A stretch of 64,000 bases of DNA, taken from positions 192,339,827 through 192,403,826 of the forward strand of contig NC_039362.1 in assembly GCF_003573695.1 (NCBI RefSeq). Reading direction: 5' to 3'. Under the pieces are notes generated by a model that ran no database searches, was not told where the DNA came from, and worked only from the letters and a program-made list of their open reading frames with translations. This document shows positions 12,628-24,454 of the stretch, one piece after another. Made by a program: the position numbers and the translations under genes. Within the stretch, counting starts at the first letter, position 1, and each line of letters opens with the position of its first letter. The DNA comes from Papaver somniferum (lineage: Eukaryota; Streptophyta; Magnoliopsida; Ranunculales; Papaveraceae).

Positions 12628-13090
12628 TACATTTCGGGTCATCTTATCGTAGGTGCAAACAAAATGCGATGTTTATTGAAAAAGTCCGACACCATGTTGT
12701 ACTTCCGATTTTTTCTGAAGATTTATTATAGAAAATGAATTGGCGAGTATAGATAGGTACTTGAAACAATACCTTCTAGGTATAATGAAGCCCTTTAACA
12801 ACGTAGATGAATTCAAGGTTTGTATCACTTGATTCAACCAAAATGCACCGAAAGATTGTTCTGATGTGCTAATAATAAAAAGCGGAAAGTTTTATTTACT
12901 TATCGAGACTTAATTTATCATTACTTATGGGGTTTTGTATCTGTTAAAATTTCATGTTCATAACCAACAAATACCTCCAATAGGCATCAATAATGGCTAA
13001 TAAGAAAGGTCACATTCGCTTAATTTCAGGTCCTCCTGTCATAGGTGCAAACAAAATACAATGTTTATTGAAAATATCTGATACCCCTTT
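12628..13090. repeat. Diverged direct repeat, copy 2
   Basis: Continuation after the MITE and second repeat unit; it matches 12070-12420 through most of its length. The segment gcaaacaaaat.c.atgtttattgaaaa occurs twice (about 12655 and 13050). No gene. Region 13091-13504 is likewise empty. Confidence 0.6.
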
Positions 13091-13504
13091 CTCAACAAAA
13101 TTCAATTGAGAGGCTATTTTAGGATATCTTTTCTTAAATTAACGATATTTGTGTGGCTTTCTCATGTGACCCTGTTATTTATTCTCTTGGCGCTCTCTCT
13201 CAAGTTGGGCTCCGAAAAATTCAAGCTTCTCAAGCTTAGAGTCAACTGAGTAAAAGAGAGTGAGAAAATGGCTAAACACTCAATTGTCATTCTAATAAAC
13301 AAAACTGATAACATGAAAGTATTTAGAGTTTTAACGGAAAGTCCATATAAAACTCTTTCTTTGACCTGCTTTAATTCTCAATGTCATGACTCCTTATTAG
13401 TAGGGTCCTATAATGGAGATGAAATTTCTTAAATTGTCAATCTGAAATCCCACGTGGATCAACAACAAGAACAGGCTTTTTAAACCAATTGGAGATACCC
13501 TAGA

Positions 13505-14060
13505 AGATTTTATTTCTTTCATATTTGAGTAACTTCAACTAATCATGATTTCAAATGGAACTTTTTTGACACTAGTATTGGAGATGCTCATAGTACCTTA
13601 TTTACTAACACAAATCTTAAAAATTAATAATATACCATTATAACTGAATATATTATACGTTGGGAAGCAATTTTTAGGATGTCATAGAGATCCAAATACT
13701 CCTGCCAACAAAGTCGATTTCTTGTTGTAAAACAACTTGATCGACAAAAAAAGATGTTAGAGCTATAATAATGAGCCATAAGGCAATAATTATATCACAA
13801 TGGTTCATTATCTTATTTCGATCATCGATGATTTTTCATAGACTGAGAAAAATAATAAAAAAGATCGAGAAAAAAACTATCAAAAAAATTCGGTTCCCAT
13901 TTTTTGGGTATGGATTCTGGTGGGACCGTCCCTCATCCCATAAGTACCATGAATCCTTTTTGTGTGAGTCTTTTTTTTCTCGGTTTGTTTAGAATTTTCG
14001 GTCATTCATCAAATTTAGATCATAGGATAGACCTAGGGTTCTTATGTCAAATAACCATTT
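13505..14060. repeat. Diverged tandem duplication, unit 1
   Basis: Same order of landmarks as 14080-14765: ttttttgacactag, gagatgctc, aataatatacca, gaagcaatttttag, gtaaaacaacttg, gatgat, ggattctg, ccctcatcc, tcggtttgttta, cattcatcaaattt. No protein homology was recognised. Confidence 0.7.
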
Positions 14061-14079
14061 TCTAAACTTATTTGAGATG

Positions 14080-14765
14080 ATCTATTTCTTCCATATTTGA
14101 ATATCCTCAAATAACCATGACTTTCACATGAGATTTTTTTGACACTAGCATCCGAGATGCTCCTATCACCTTATTTATTGGCAGAAATTTGAATAACTAA
14201 TAATATACCACTACAACCGAATAAATTTTATGCTAGGAAGCAATTTTTAGATCACAAGATAAGTCACATGTAACTTTTGAGTCTTAAGGATCCAAATAAT
14301 TTTTCCCATGAAATAGGTTTCGTGTCGTAAAACAACTTGGTCCATAAAAAATATGTTAATAGATAGTTATATTACGATGTTCCGTTTATCGATGATCTTT
14401 CGTGGACAAAAAAAAAGGAAAAATGTATGGATTCTGTTGGGCCCTCCCTCATCCTTACAAGAGGTCCAATTTCTGTGTCAAAAATTTTTGATGGACCGAG
14501 ACAAAAACCACAAGAAAAAAACCGTTAAGACACGCCCCTTGCTAAACTCTCGAAGGACGGACCCACTGGGATCACATATCATGAAATTCTGTGAGGGGCG
14601 GTTTTTTTAAAGATTTTTTGAGAAGATCGTCTAAAATCTTTGTTTCCGTGTGAGTGGTCTTTTTTTGTGTGTGTGTTTTATGTCTTGGTTTGTTTAAAAT
14701 TTATGTTCATTCATCAAATTTGAGTTATCGGATATATGTAGGGTCCTTGTGTCATATTCTTGTAT
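14080..14765. repeat. Diverged tandem duplication, unit 2
   Basis: Second unit of the 13505-14060 repeat, longer because of an inserted stretch around 14460-14650. Small ORFs here are chance. Nothing else is seen up to 14851. Confidence 0.7.
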
Positions 14766-14851
14766 TATCTGGATTTGGGTTACAAGATAATTTTTACCAT
14801 TGTATGACACATTTTAGATCAGAGTAACAAACTTTAAAGTGGTTGGGTATG

Positions 14852-14856
14852 GTTGG
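14852..14856. repeat. Target site duplication GTTGG (left)
   Basis: GTTGG immediately precedes the 5' LTR and is repeated at 20328-20332 after the 3' LTR. Five bases is the usual length for plant LTR retrotransposons. Confidence 0.85.
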
Positions 14857-16205
14857 TGTGACGTGGCTGAAAGTGACGCACAATGATTATGCGTTACAGA
14901 GTTGCAGGACAAGTCAGTAACCCGCAATAATGGCGCAATGCAAATCCATAATAGTGCAATGCAAAGCCATAATAACGTATACTGTATAGACCGTCAGTGC
15001 TAAGAATGGCATAACCCTGCAAGGACAGTGAAGCACAAAGGTAGTGCTACACTGTAAAGCACATTGGCTAAGTAATGAAGCTGATTGGCCGACACAATGA
15101 AGCTTCATTGAGGGAAAGGCAAGAAGTGGCCAAAGTGACATATGCAACATGCGATGTTGGCATCGATGCATATCCATGGAATTGAGTTGGCCCAAGCTCA
15201 AGGATGATGCAAGAGTTAAGATTAGACCACGAGTTGGTCCATGACATGTATTCAAGATTGGCCAAAGCTTGAATAATGCAAACAAGCTAGCAATGCAAGA
15301 GTTGCATTATTATTGTCAAGCTAATTGGAAAAGTGAAGCATATATAATGCATGAGTAACTAGAGTGAGCTTAAGGAGCTGTCCTCAATGTTTGAAGCATA
15401 AGGATTTTCCGTGCAAGAGCTTAGAGTGATAAGCATGCAGGGCCAAGAGGGCCTAGCGTTGGAGCAAAGCAGAATCCAGTATGGCGCAACAAGTGTGCAA
15501 TACGGCTCAAGTGACGGTTACAAGTTGGTTACTGGCTTCACAAGCATGCCAATGACGCATGATGAAGTACAACGGTTATAAAGGAGTTTATAAGTGTGGG
15601 AGAAGAGTTCTAACTGCTAGATAACAGGTGTTGCATGATTGGCGCGAGTTAGTAGAGAACTGGCCAGTTGGCACAGTTATTGGTGGTTACATAAATGCTT
15701 TATGGGACAGATGGCTGTCCCATGCATGTGCAACGGTTGTGCACGTTTTATCCAAGTAAATCTGCTGTATAAATATTCCTAAGGCATGGAAACTCAGCAG
15801 GCTTGCATATGTGAGTGAGAGACTCAAGACAGGAGAGTTTTTGTAAGGCTAAGGCTTGGTTAAAGGTGAACATGTCTGTGTAAGTCCCTAGTGGGCAAGT
15901 TTTGTATTTCTTCCCTTTGATGCAATAAAATGAAGTGATTGTGTCATGTTATAAGTGTTCTTGGTTGGATGATTGTTGTTGATAAAGTATGGCATGAATT
16001 GAGTGCATTATGGGGTGCATTTGATAAGTTTAAGAAAAGAGAAAGAAGGCTAAAGACTTCCGATGGTAAACTCGAAGAGTTGACTGTTTGCATAGGTGCA
16101 AACTTATAAGGCTGAAGTGCAAGTGGGTGAAGCTTTATTCACAGAACCATTGTGCTGCCGGGTTACACTTTTGCAGAATTGCAAGAGGCATTTGAAGGTG
16201 TGACA
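14857..16205 (+). repeat. 5' LTR of gag-only element
   Basis: Starts TGTGACGTGG and ends GTGTGACA (TG...CA). It is alignable along its whole length with 18973-20327, with scattered substitutions and small indels. The short ORFs inside it occur in both LTRs and are not genes. Confidence 0.9.
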
Positions 16206-16209
16206 ATTC

Positions 16210-16229
16210 AGGTATCGGAGCTGTGTTTG
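16210..16229 (+). promoter_or_regulatory. Primer binding site
   Basis: AGGTATCGGAGCTGTGTTTG lies four bases past the LTR end. It resembles the initiator-Met PBS TGGTATCAGAGC with a few mismatches, consistent with decay after insertion. Confidence 0.7.
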
Positions 16230-16341
16230 GTACACATCTCGAGTGTATTTGTTGGATAATACACTAGTGCTTCTTTCTCTCTTAATCTATTTTCCTGTGA
16301 GCAAGTAAGTGGCGCATTATTTTCAGAGTTTTGCATTAGAA

Positions 16342-17544
16342 ATGAGTTCTAATGGCATAATGATCGACGAAGAACTACCGGGTACGTTTGATCAGCTTGA
16401 GGAGTATGGTGATCTTGGTGATCTAACCATTGACTTTGGTTCTGATGACATTGATATTCCTCTTGTTTCTGAAGATAAAGGAAGGCTGGATTTACTTGAA
16501 GGAAGAACATCGGATTGGTTTAAAGAATTTGACAAAAAGGTAGGTGCAGTCGAGGACAAGGTTTCTGATGAAACCTTGTTAAATTGCGAAACAAATGCTG
16601 AAGTGACTGAATTGGAGTTGCAATTCAGTGACATAAATACCATACTAATAAGCCATGCGAAGAAAATGTCAGAGGAAGTGGCAAGCATTCGCGGGTTAAT
16701 CAGCAATGGCATGTGTTGCATAGGAAACGTGCATGGAGAAAGCTCAAATCGAGTCTCCGAGCCAAAAATTTACGCATGGTCCAGAAATGCTAGAGCAATT
16801 GAGAATTTCTTGTATGACGTTGAGGCATACTTTGAGGAGAATGGAACTGGGGAAGAACAAAAAGTAACTCTCGCATGCAATTACCTTGGTGGTGATGCAA
16901 AGGTTTGGTGGAGAACTATGCTGCAAGAAGATGAAGCTGTTGGTTTTGCCAATCCTATGTCATGGGATGACATGAAAGATGGACTGAGATGTCAGTTCTG
17001 GCCAAGCAATGGTGCTTGGTATGCAAGGGAAAGTTTGCGTAGGCTAAAAATGACGAGTAAACCACATGCCTATGGTGAAAACTTCCCCGCATTGGTGCCA
17101 AAGACATGTGGCATGAGTGAAGAAGATCAGATGTTCCAATTTCTGGCCGGCGCAAGTTCAAGTGTGATTTCTGAACTTAAGAAGCGCAAATTTCAGAGTA
17201 TCCAGATGGCTATGCAGATGGTAAGAGAGCTTCCCAGTAGGACAACAACTGAAGATGTGCAAAGATGCGAAGGAAAGGCCAAAGAAAAGGAAAAATCTGT
17301 TGGCAGTAAGCGGAAGCATGAACCGAAGGAATATGAACTACTCCCTTAAGACCGGAAGTATAGGGTATGTTTCATTTGCAAAGGTTTGCATTTCGCTAGA
17401 AGCTGTCCACTCAAGGGGCAACTGAGTGCATCAGTTGGGGATGACTATGGGAGTCATTCTAGAAAGACTCGTGAAGGCCGAAGTGAAGGTTCAAAGAGGA
17501 TACCTCGCAGCGAAGTTGTCGCTCACTTCGACGAAAGAAACTAA
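16342..17544 (+). pseudogene. Ty3/gypsy-type gag with internal stop
   Basis: The first ATG of the gag frame is at 16342 (MSSNGIMIDEEL...); the reading frame upstream of it begins with GTG only. After an acidic N-terminal part comes the retrotransposon gag (capsid-like) domain: KIYAWSRNARAIENFLYDVE, then KVTLACNYLGGDAKVWW and SWDDMKDGLRCQFWP, corresponding to the 'A..W....F...F' pattern of plant gag. A Lys/Glu-rich stretch follows. TAA at 17347-17349 interrupts the frame just before a zinc knuckle, CFICKGLHFARSCP (CX2CX3HX4C, the spacing typical of chromovirus gag), and the frame then runs to TAA at 17542-17544. Gag normally forms the particle that packages element RNA. No pol follows. Confidence 0.85.
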
Positions 17545-18959
17545 TCTAAGAACAAGAGTGAGTGTTGTTGTCTCCATTGTCAACACTTTGATGCCAAAAA
17601 CAAGAGTGTTTTCTTGCCTTGTTTTATGTAGCTTTAGTTGTTCGTTGTTGCAAACTCTGTATGTAGATTTTGGTTGTACAGACTTTTATTTGAGTCTTCA
17701 AGTTTGTATATATATACTTTGCTTTGGTGTAAGCAAGTTGCTTTGTTAATGAAGTTTTAGCTTTCCAAAAGTGATCAGTGGATCAATCATGTAATAGTAC
17801 ATGGTCTTGCCTATTTATTTACGATGTAAAGCTAGTTCATGGGGAGATGCTGCAAGTAGCATACTTAGCCTAATGTATGCAATGACAAGAAAAATTGAAA
17901 GATAATAAGAAAAGCATATGACAAGAGTCTTAGTTGGTGTAAAATTGATGTTGTTGTTTGGGGATTGCAAAATGGCACAACAGAAGATGGGCGGAGACGG
18001 TGCAAGCAATACAACAAGTAAGAAATCATTTTATCAACAAGCATGAGTTGGGTAGAACTCATGGCCTTGACGAAAGACACACACTTTCCAGGCAACAAGC
18101 AACGCGGTTCAAAAAAGCATTTGGAGACATATTGGCTTTGAAGGCATGGCACATGGACAGCTAACGGGTTAGATAATGATATGTCCAAAAGATAGTTAGT
18201 CACAGTTGCGTAGATGGGCTGTGCAACTCAATAGTTTTGCTGTATGGAAGTTGAGCAAAGAAAACTTGCGATTCTAGTTCGGGTATGAAACATGGCATAA
18301 GTATAAAGAGTGTTATGCTTGGCGGCCACATTCATAGAAATGAGTTCTTGAATGATGCTTGCATAATCAGAACGTAGCAAGGCATAAAGTATTGAATTCA
18401 GGTGTCTTATACAAAGACAACCCCTGTTTACTTTGTGACATGCTTAATGAGGATCACGGAGAACAACAGTTCAAGGCATGGGCCGACAAAACTGATTGAA
18501 AATGAAGCCAAGTCGTTTGTAAGTCCTTGTCATGATGAGTTAGATGCAAAAGCCAAAGTCGGGAGGCGAAAGACTATGGCAATGATCATGGTGATCATGT
18601 TAAGAAGAATCATTCAGTGCGTACACTTAGGCGTAAATGATTCAATGCGAGATTCAGGCTTAAAGGGAGTCGTCTAAGAAGAATTTTAGGTTTGCATTTG
18701 GGTATTGATGCATGATTTGAGTAGCAGCGTAAGCGTAGTGCACGACGCCGAGAAGTGGCTTAAATAGATGAGATCAGTGACAAAGCAGTAAAACTAAGTG
18801 ATGCTGATGCTAAAGCATAGAAGCTGGCTAAGGGCGTTTTGAAAAAGCCAGCAATGATTGCTCAATTTCAGAAAGGGTTCTGAAAGTGCATGCAACGAAG
18901 ATTGAGACCAATATATAGTTTATGCTTGGCTGCGTTCGACGAGGGCGTTGAACGGATTA
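17545..18959 (+). other. Non-coding internal region of gag-only element
   Basis: No ORF with recognisable domains; none of pol can be detected. A poly-T-rich stretch near 17600-17760 could carry transcription-end signals, but nothing definite is seen. Confidence 0.6.
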
Positions 18960-18972
18960 GGTGGGGGAGGTC
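18960..18972 (+). promoter_or_regulatory. Polypurine tract
   Basis: ggtgggggaggtc lies directly before the 3' LTR, the expected place for the plus-strand primer. Confidence 0.8.
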
Positions 18973-20327
18973 TATGACGTGGATTCAAGTGACGTATAAT
19001 GATTACGAGTTACAGAGTTGCAGGCCAAGTCAGTAACCCGCAATAATGGTGCAATGAAAAGCCATAATAACGCAATGCAAAGCCCATAATAGCGGTATAC
19101 TATATAGACCGTCAAGTGCTAAGAATGTCATAACCTGCAGAGCCAGTGAAGCACAAAGGTAGGGATACACTGTAAAAAACATTGGCTAAGTAATGAAGCT
19201 AATTGGCCGACATAATGAAGCTTCATTGAGGGAAATACAAGAAGTGGTCAAAGTGACAGATGCAACATGCGATGTTGGCATCGATGCATATCCATGGAAT
19301 TGAGTTGGCCCAAGCTCAAGGATGATGCAAGAGTGAATATTAGACCAGGAGTTGGTCTATGGCATGCATTCAAGATTGGCCAAAGCTTGAATAATGCAAA
19401 CAAGCTAGCAATGCAAGAGTTGCGTTGTTATTGTCAAGATAATTGGCAAAATGAAGCATATATAATGCATGCGTAACTAGAGTGAGCTTAAGGAGCTGGC
19501 CTCGATGTTTGAAGCATAAGGATTGTCCGTGCATGAGCTTAAAGTGATAAGCATGTAGAGCCAAGAGGGTCGAGCGTTGGAGCAAATCAGAATCCAGTAT
19601 GGTGCAACAAGTGTGCAATACGGCTCAAGTGAAGGTTACAAGTTGGTTACGGGCTTCACAAGCATGCCAATGACGCATGATGAAGTAGAACGGTTATAAA
19701 GGAGTTTATAAGCGTGGGAGAAGAGTTCTAACTGCTAGAGAACAGGTGTTGCATGATTGGTGCGAGTTAGTAGAGAACTGGCCAGTTGGCACAGTTATTG
19801 GCGGTTACATAACTACTTTATGGGACAGATGGTTGTCCCATGCGTGTGCAACGGTTGTGCACGGTTTTGTCCAAGTAAAGCTGTTGTATAAATAGTCCTA
19901 AGGCATGGAAATTCGGCAGGCTTGCATATGTGAATGAGAGACTCAAGATAGGAGAGTTTTTGTAAGGCTAAGACTTGGTTCAAGGTGAACAAGTCTATGT
20001 AACTCCCAAGTGGGAAAGTTTTGTATTTCTTCCCTTTGATGCAATAAAATGAAGTGATTGTGTCATGTTATAAGTGTTCTTGGTTGGCTGATTGTTGTTG
20101 GTAAAGTATGGCATGAATTGAGTGCATTATGGGGTGCATTTGATGAGTTTAAGCAAAGAGAAAGAAGGCTAAAGACTTCCGCTGGTAAACCTGAAGAGTT
20201 GACTGTTTGCATAGGTGCAAATTTATAAGGCTGAAGTGCAAGTGGGTAAAACTTATATTCACAAAACCATCATGCTGCCGGGTTACACTTTTGCAGAAAT
20301 TTGCAAGTAGCATTCGAAGGTGTGATA
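18973..20327 (+). repeat. 3' LTR of gag-only element
   Basis: Direct copy of 14857-16205. Its termini have decayed to TA...TA. It is followed by the TSD GTTGG at 20328-20332. Confidence 0.9.
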
Positions 20328-20468
20328 GTTGGTATGCCAATCATCTTTGCAGGAGAAAAACGATGAACCGGCGGTCCGGCATTCTGTATCCATTTAAGTG
20401 CACTGGCAAAGAGTTCCCGGCTGTCTAATATCCATAAAATGTCGCGAATCCCAACAACAAGGAAACCG

Positions 20469-20474
20469 CACGTG
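20469..20474. promoter_or_regulatory. G-box CACGTG upstream of FAR1-related gene
   Basis: A perfect palindromic CACGTG lies between the LTR and the probable transcript leader. G-boxes bind bZIP/bHLH factors and are frequent in light-regulated promoters. Function here is inference. Confidence 0.35.
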
Positions 20475-21296
20475 CTCCTCACTGAACCGGGGAAGAAAGA
20501 AAAAAAGTCTCGTGTGCTTTCGTTCTTTGTTCACTTTCACAAAATTTTTCCCAAAACACTCAAAAACCCTAATTTTCATCGCTCGCCCAATCTCATCATC
20601 ACTTTTGATCCGTCGATCTCATCTGCAATTAATCTCACTAAAAGGTACTCTTTTAATTGTACTTAATGAAATCCGTTTACTAATTTTTGGTTTGAAAATG
20701 AATTTTGTTATTTGAATGAAGATTATATATTGTTCTTGGTCTAGTAAGGAATTGGGTCTTGCTGAATGATCCATTTAGTTAAGTTAGAGGATGGGGATGG
20801 GAAAATTTTAGTTGATTCTCTTGTAGAAATTATGTTAAATTGAGAGGGTAGTTCCTGCAGAAACTCATTTTAATCACATTAGATAAAAGGGATGTAATAT
20901 TATATCCGATTATATCCGGTGCATCGAGAAATTTAGATAATGTGATGAACATTTAGGTGGTTGCATTATGAAACCTAGGGTTTTCTGTAAAGTGCAATTA
21001 TGTCTTTCAACTCTTTCCTTATTATCTAGGTTAATGGAGCTGGAAATGGGAGTTAAATTTGTCTCGGTGTTTTCAGTTATGGCTGTATTTGATCTTGCAG
21101 TAGCTTAAGAAAGACAAAGAGATATTCCAAAATCATGGGATGAAAAGTAATCCAATGTTGTTATTGACTGTGTGAGGCTTGATGGGTGCGTGAATAATAT
21201 TCATTTACGATTTCAACATGAGTGACTTTCTGTTGATTTGGTTTCCTTCATTTTAAAATTCACAACTGTTTTTTAACTAACTACAGGAACACAATA

Positions 21297-22925
21297 ATGG
21301 GCACGTCTGCTCAAGGATTTGATCTAATGGAGAATGGCAGGGAGATTGAAGAAGAAACTTCAAATGATATTGAGCTTGAAACAGTTGAAGAGTGCGACGA
21401 CACTGGTGAAAACACGAAGATGGTTGTACTTTGTGATGACGATTTAGTTAAAGCTGATTCGTCAGAGCCGTATGTTGGGATGGTGTTCAAATCTGCAGAT
21501 GATGGTAGGGAATATTATTCTGAGTATGGCAGGCTAAATGGTTTCACTATACGTGTTAATCGCAAAAGAAGATCGCGTATTGATCGTGCGGTTATTGGTT
21601 TTGATTATGTATGTTCAAAGGAAGGATTTCGGCGAAAGAAATCATCTAAGGAAGAAAAGGTTGCTCGACTATCCAGGCAAACTAGAGTGGGATGCAAGGC
21701 AATCTTAGTGATAGCGTACAAGAGAGATCTTGAAAAATGGGTTGTTACCAATTTTGTTAGAGAGCATAATCACGAGCTTATGGTTCCAAGTGAGGTTCCA
21801 GTCCGACAGATAGATAAGGGTCCACTTAACGAGGTAAGCTTTCGGTGAAGTACTTGGTCGATGTTTTTGAATGTTTCCGGATGGGTTCTTTCCCTTGAAA
21901 TGAATAGTATATATTAGGGGATTGGACTGTTCATGTATGCTGGTTTGTCTTTTAGAAATTACTTGCTAAAACTTAAGGAAAATTCGACTATGGGTTATGG
22001 ATACTCCAGTATGACTTTAAGAATTGAAGGCATTGTAGCTAACAAGAAACAGTTTTGAGTTTGACGAATGATCTGGCTTTATAATTAAACACAGGAACTA
22101 TGGATTGTATAGTATTAAAACGACAAATATACATAGGGGTGCACAGATACATGATCCTCAGTAGGAGAACAAGAATAACTGTAATCAAGTAGCTTTGAGT
22201 CTTCCACATTTTTGAAAAAGAACATGTCGCTTTGTGTCGTATATACACAAGTACTGGGGGATGACCTCTTTCAGTAATTTTGTGAATGTCTCCTGAAATA
22301 TTCTACCCAGTTGTTTTTATTTTTGATTTCCTACAGTTGATCGGTATGTGAGGAGGTTTTTCTTTGTGGCAGGATGAGAAGGATAAACGAATTAGGGAAT
22401 TGACAACAAAGCTTTACAATGAGAAGCAACGGTTCCAACGACAGTGTGCAGCATATGAAGAGCGCTGCGATGCATATAAAGCTCAGTTAAGTAAAATCAT
22501 GAAAGACATTGATATGCACACCGACCACCTTACCATGACTGTTCAAACTGTTGTTCAGAGTATTAAAGAGATAGAAGATGAAGAATCAAATCATTGGGAG
22601 ACCCAAGCAATTCAAAGTGAGTACTCTTTCTTCCAAGTCTGTTTAGGTCGTGGTCCTCTATTTATGTTATTAACATGCTCTTGACTTGTGAGTGTATAAA
22701 CATATGATATTTTCTAATCCATATGGTGCTTACAGAATCTTGTTATAGTCCTGATCACTGTTGTAATAATGCACAAACATATTTTCGTTTAGCATCTGTC
22801 ATATTCTTGTTAATATTTCATTACCACTTACTTCCATCTAAGAGATTACATGTGAATCAAGAGCTTGATAAGTTCCAACTTGTGCTAAAATACTGCAATT
22901 TGTGGTAGGTGAAACAAACCGGTAG
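21297..22925 (+). CDS. Short FAR1-related sequence (FRS) protein, DNA-binding domain plus coiled coil
   Basis: Model: exon 1 (5' UTR, start about 20510) to 20644; coding exons 21297-21833, 22373-22616 and 22909-22925, all with GT...AG introns, giving 265 aa. The 5' UTR intron is 20645-21286. The last short exon is the least certain. The acidic N-terminus is followed by a FAR1 DNA-binding domain (WRKY-GCM1 zinc fold) at residues about 58-161: VGMVFKSADDGREYYSEYGR, C106, C133 and the HNH at 157-159. Exon 3 encodes a charged coiled coil (EKDKRIRELTTKLYNEKQRF...). The MULE transposase and SWIM domains of full FAR1/FHY3 are absent. This matches the known short FRS class of about 200-270 aa, proposed to modulate FHY3/FAR1-type nuclear transcription. 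An LTR element lies immediately upstream and may have replaced or added promoter sequence. Confidence 0.85.
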
Positions 22926-24454
22926 CATTTTAATTGGAGGTGATAATGTTATCCAAATTTGCCTACGATGCTGGTGCTGCTAATTGAAGTGCTCCATCAA
23001 ATGGCTGGCAGGTGACCATTTAATCCGCAGTTAGCTCGTGGATAACCCCAAATTAAGCTTTTGTTTGGCATATACTAAACCGCATGTGTGTTCATCAACA
23101 GAGCTGTTCAGCAGGGATAGTCTATCCAAGGTTAACTGAAAAGCATTATCTGTACAATGAGGGTTTACCCCATTTTCTGACCAGGATTACCCTGGCTCTT
23201 ATCCACTCAATTGTATACCTTTGTATTTGGATTTCTGGTTTATGATGCAAATGAAATTTCAGCTAATATTGTTGATCTTTTGGCCAGATGATGTGATTTG
23301 ATAAGAGAATCAGATTGTCACCTTTTCCGCAGATCCTCCAAACATCATATTCCCCTGTATTTTGGCCACATTTTGTATCCTGAAGTAAAATGTTTTGTTC
23401 TTGGCCCTGCGGCCCTGCCATCATTATCTCTGATACTTTAGCACAAAAAGAGAAATAGAGGCACGGGTAGTTAGTCTTGAAATGTCGGCCCGGATCGGCC
23501 CGGTTGGTTCTCCAAAGCAAAACAACTTAATATAAATAGATTTACATTGAGATTCTAGAGAACAGAGGAGAAAGGGCGATACTGTCTATAGAAAACATAG
23601 AGAGGTGAAGCTAAGAGTAGAGAAATTAGGGTTTTAGAAGCGGCAGAAAAAGAAAACATGTGGACAAAAACTGAAATTCCAGAATCGGTTCTCTCAGAGA
23701 ATCTTGATGGCAAATAGTTTTCAATCTGAATCTTAATTTTTTTTTCTGCTGCTCAAACCCTTTGATATTTCTCTTACTCAGATCTCACTTATTCTCTATT
23801 TCTATTAGAGTTTTATCACCAGCTCTATCTCCTCGGCCTCATGATGTTATCCTGAAGGCTAAATTTCCATGTTGATTGTTTATTTTTTTGGTTTTGTTGG
23901 GTTTTTTAAGATTTGGTTTATTTTTCAACTTTAAGGTTTTTGGTATGAACATCTAGGGTTTGTAAAAACTTTTGAAATCGCAGAGGGGAAAAAATTTGAT
24001 TAATGGGTCTCAGTTTCTTAATATTATTTTCATATTTGATTTTGGTTCTAGTTTTTTTTTTTTTTTTTAGGTTTCTGGTAAGAACATCTAGGTTTTTTTT
24101 TTGGAATTGAAAGAAGGATAAGTTGAATGCTTGGTTTCATGGGTGTTTGATGAAATACCGAAGAGAGTAGGGAATTTATATGATTATCAGAATGCATGGA
24201 GTTTAAGTTCTTGATTTTAATTTTAAGTTTGAATTATTTTTTTGTTGAGCACTTGGCTTGATGGGTGTTTGATGAATTGTCCAATAGAGTACAAGTTGAT
24301 GATTATAATGAGTTAAGGGTGTATGGTTTAGATCTGGAATATCTGTTTTCTTTCGTGGAGTAGTTAAAGGTAAAAATCAAGTTGAATTGTCAATGGTCAA
24401 AGGCTGTTTTGGAGCACCCATTGCTGGCCATGAAACCACAGCTGTGACATCAAC
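22926..24454. other. Non-coding: FRS 3' flank and a leader-like segment
   Basis: No substantial ORF. The 23560-23720 segment has the look of a plant 5' leader (GA-rich, 'aaattagggttttagaag') followed by a 19-codon ORF, ATG 23658 to TAG 23717, but no gene with a recognisable product follows. It could be the start of a non-coding transcript or of a lost gene. Confidence 0.35.

Larger units (their letters stand above)
14857..20327 (+). mobile_element. Complete gag-only LTR retrotransposon, 5.5 kb (non-autonomous)
   Basis: Two LTRs of 1,349 and 1,355 bp in direct orientation, a PBS after the first, a PPT before the second and a 5-bp TSD define a full insertion. The roughly 2.8-kb internal region holds one gag ORF with a zinc knuckle, and no protease, RT, RNase H or integrase was found in any frame. 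It must have moved with enzymes supplied by an autonomous relative. The gag knuckle spacing and iMet-type PBS point to the chromovirus side of Ty3/gypsy, which is inference. It ends about 120-190 bp upstream of the likely start of the FAR1-related transcript. Confidence 0.9.

Noticed and set aside
15068..15285. Overlapping minus-strand ORFs of 65-123 codons
   Set aside because: They lie inside the LTR of the gag-only element, recur in part in the second LTR and show no domain.
16309..16341. Gag start at 16309
   Set aside because: That codon is GTG; the first ATG in frame is 16342.
22723..22908. 61-codon ORF as a continuation of the FAR1-related protein
   Set aside because: It can be read in phase through the acceptor at 22735, but it is hydrophobic and unlike the family; it is more likely intron, with the exon at 22909 giving an immediate stop.
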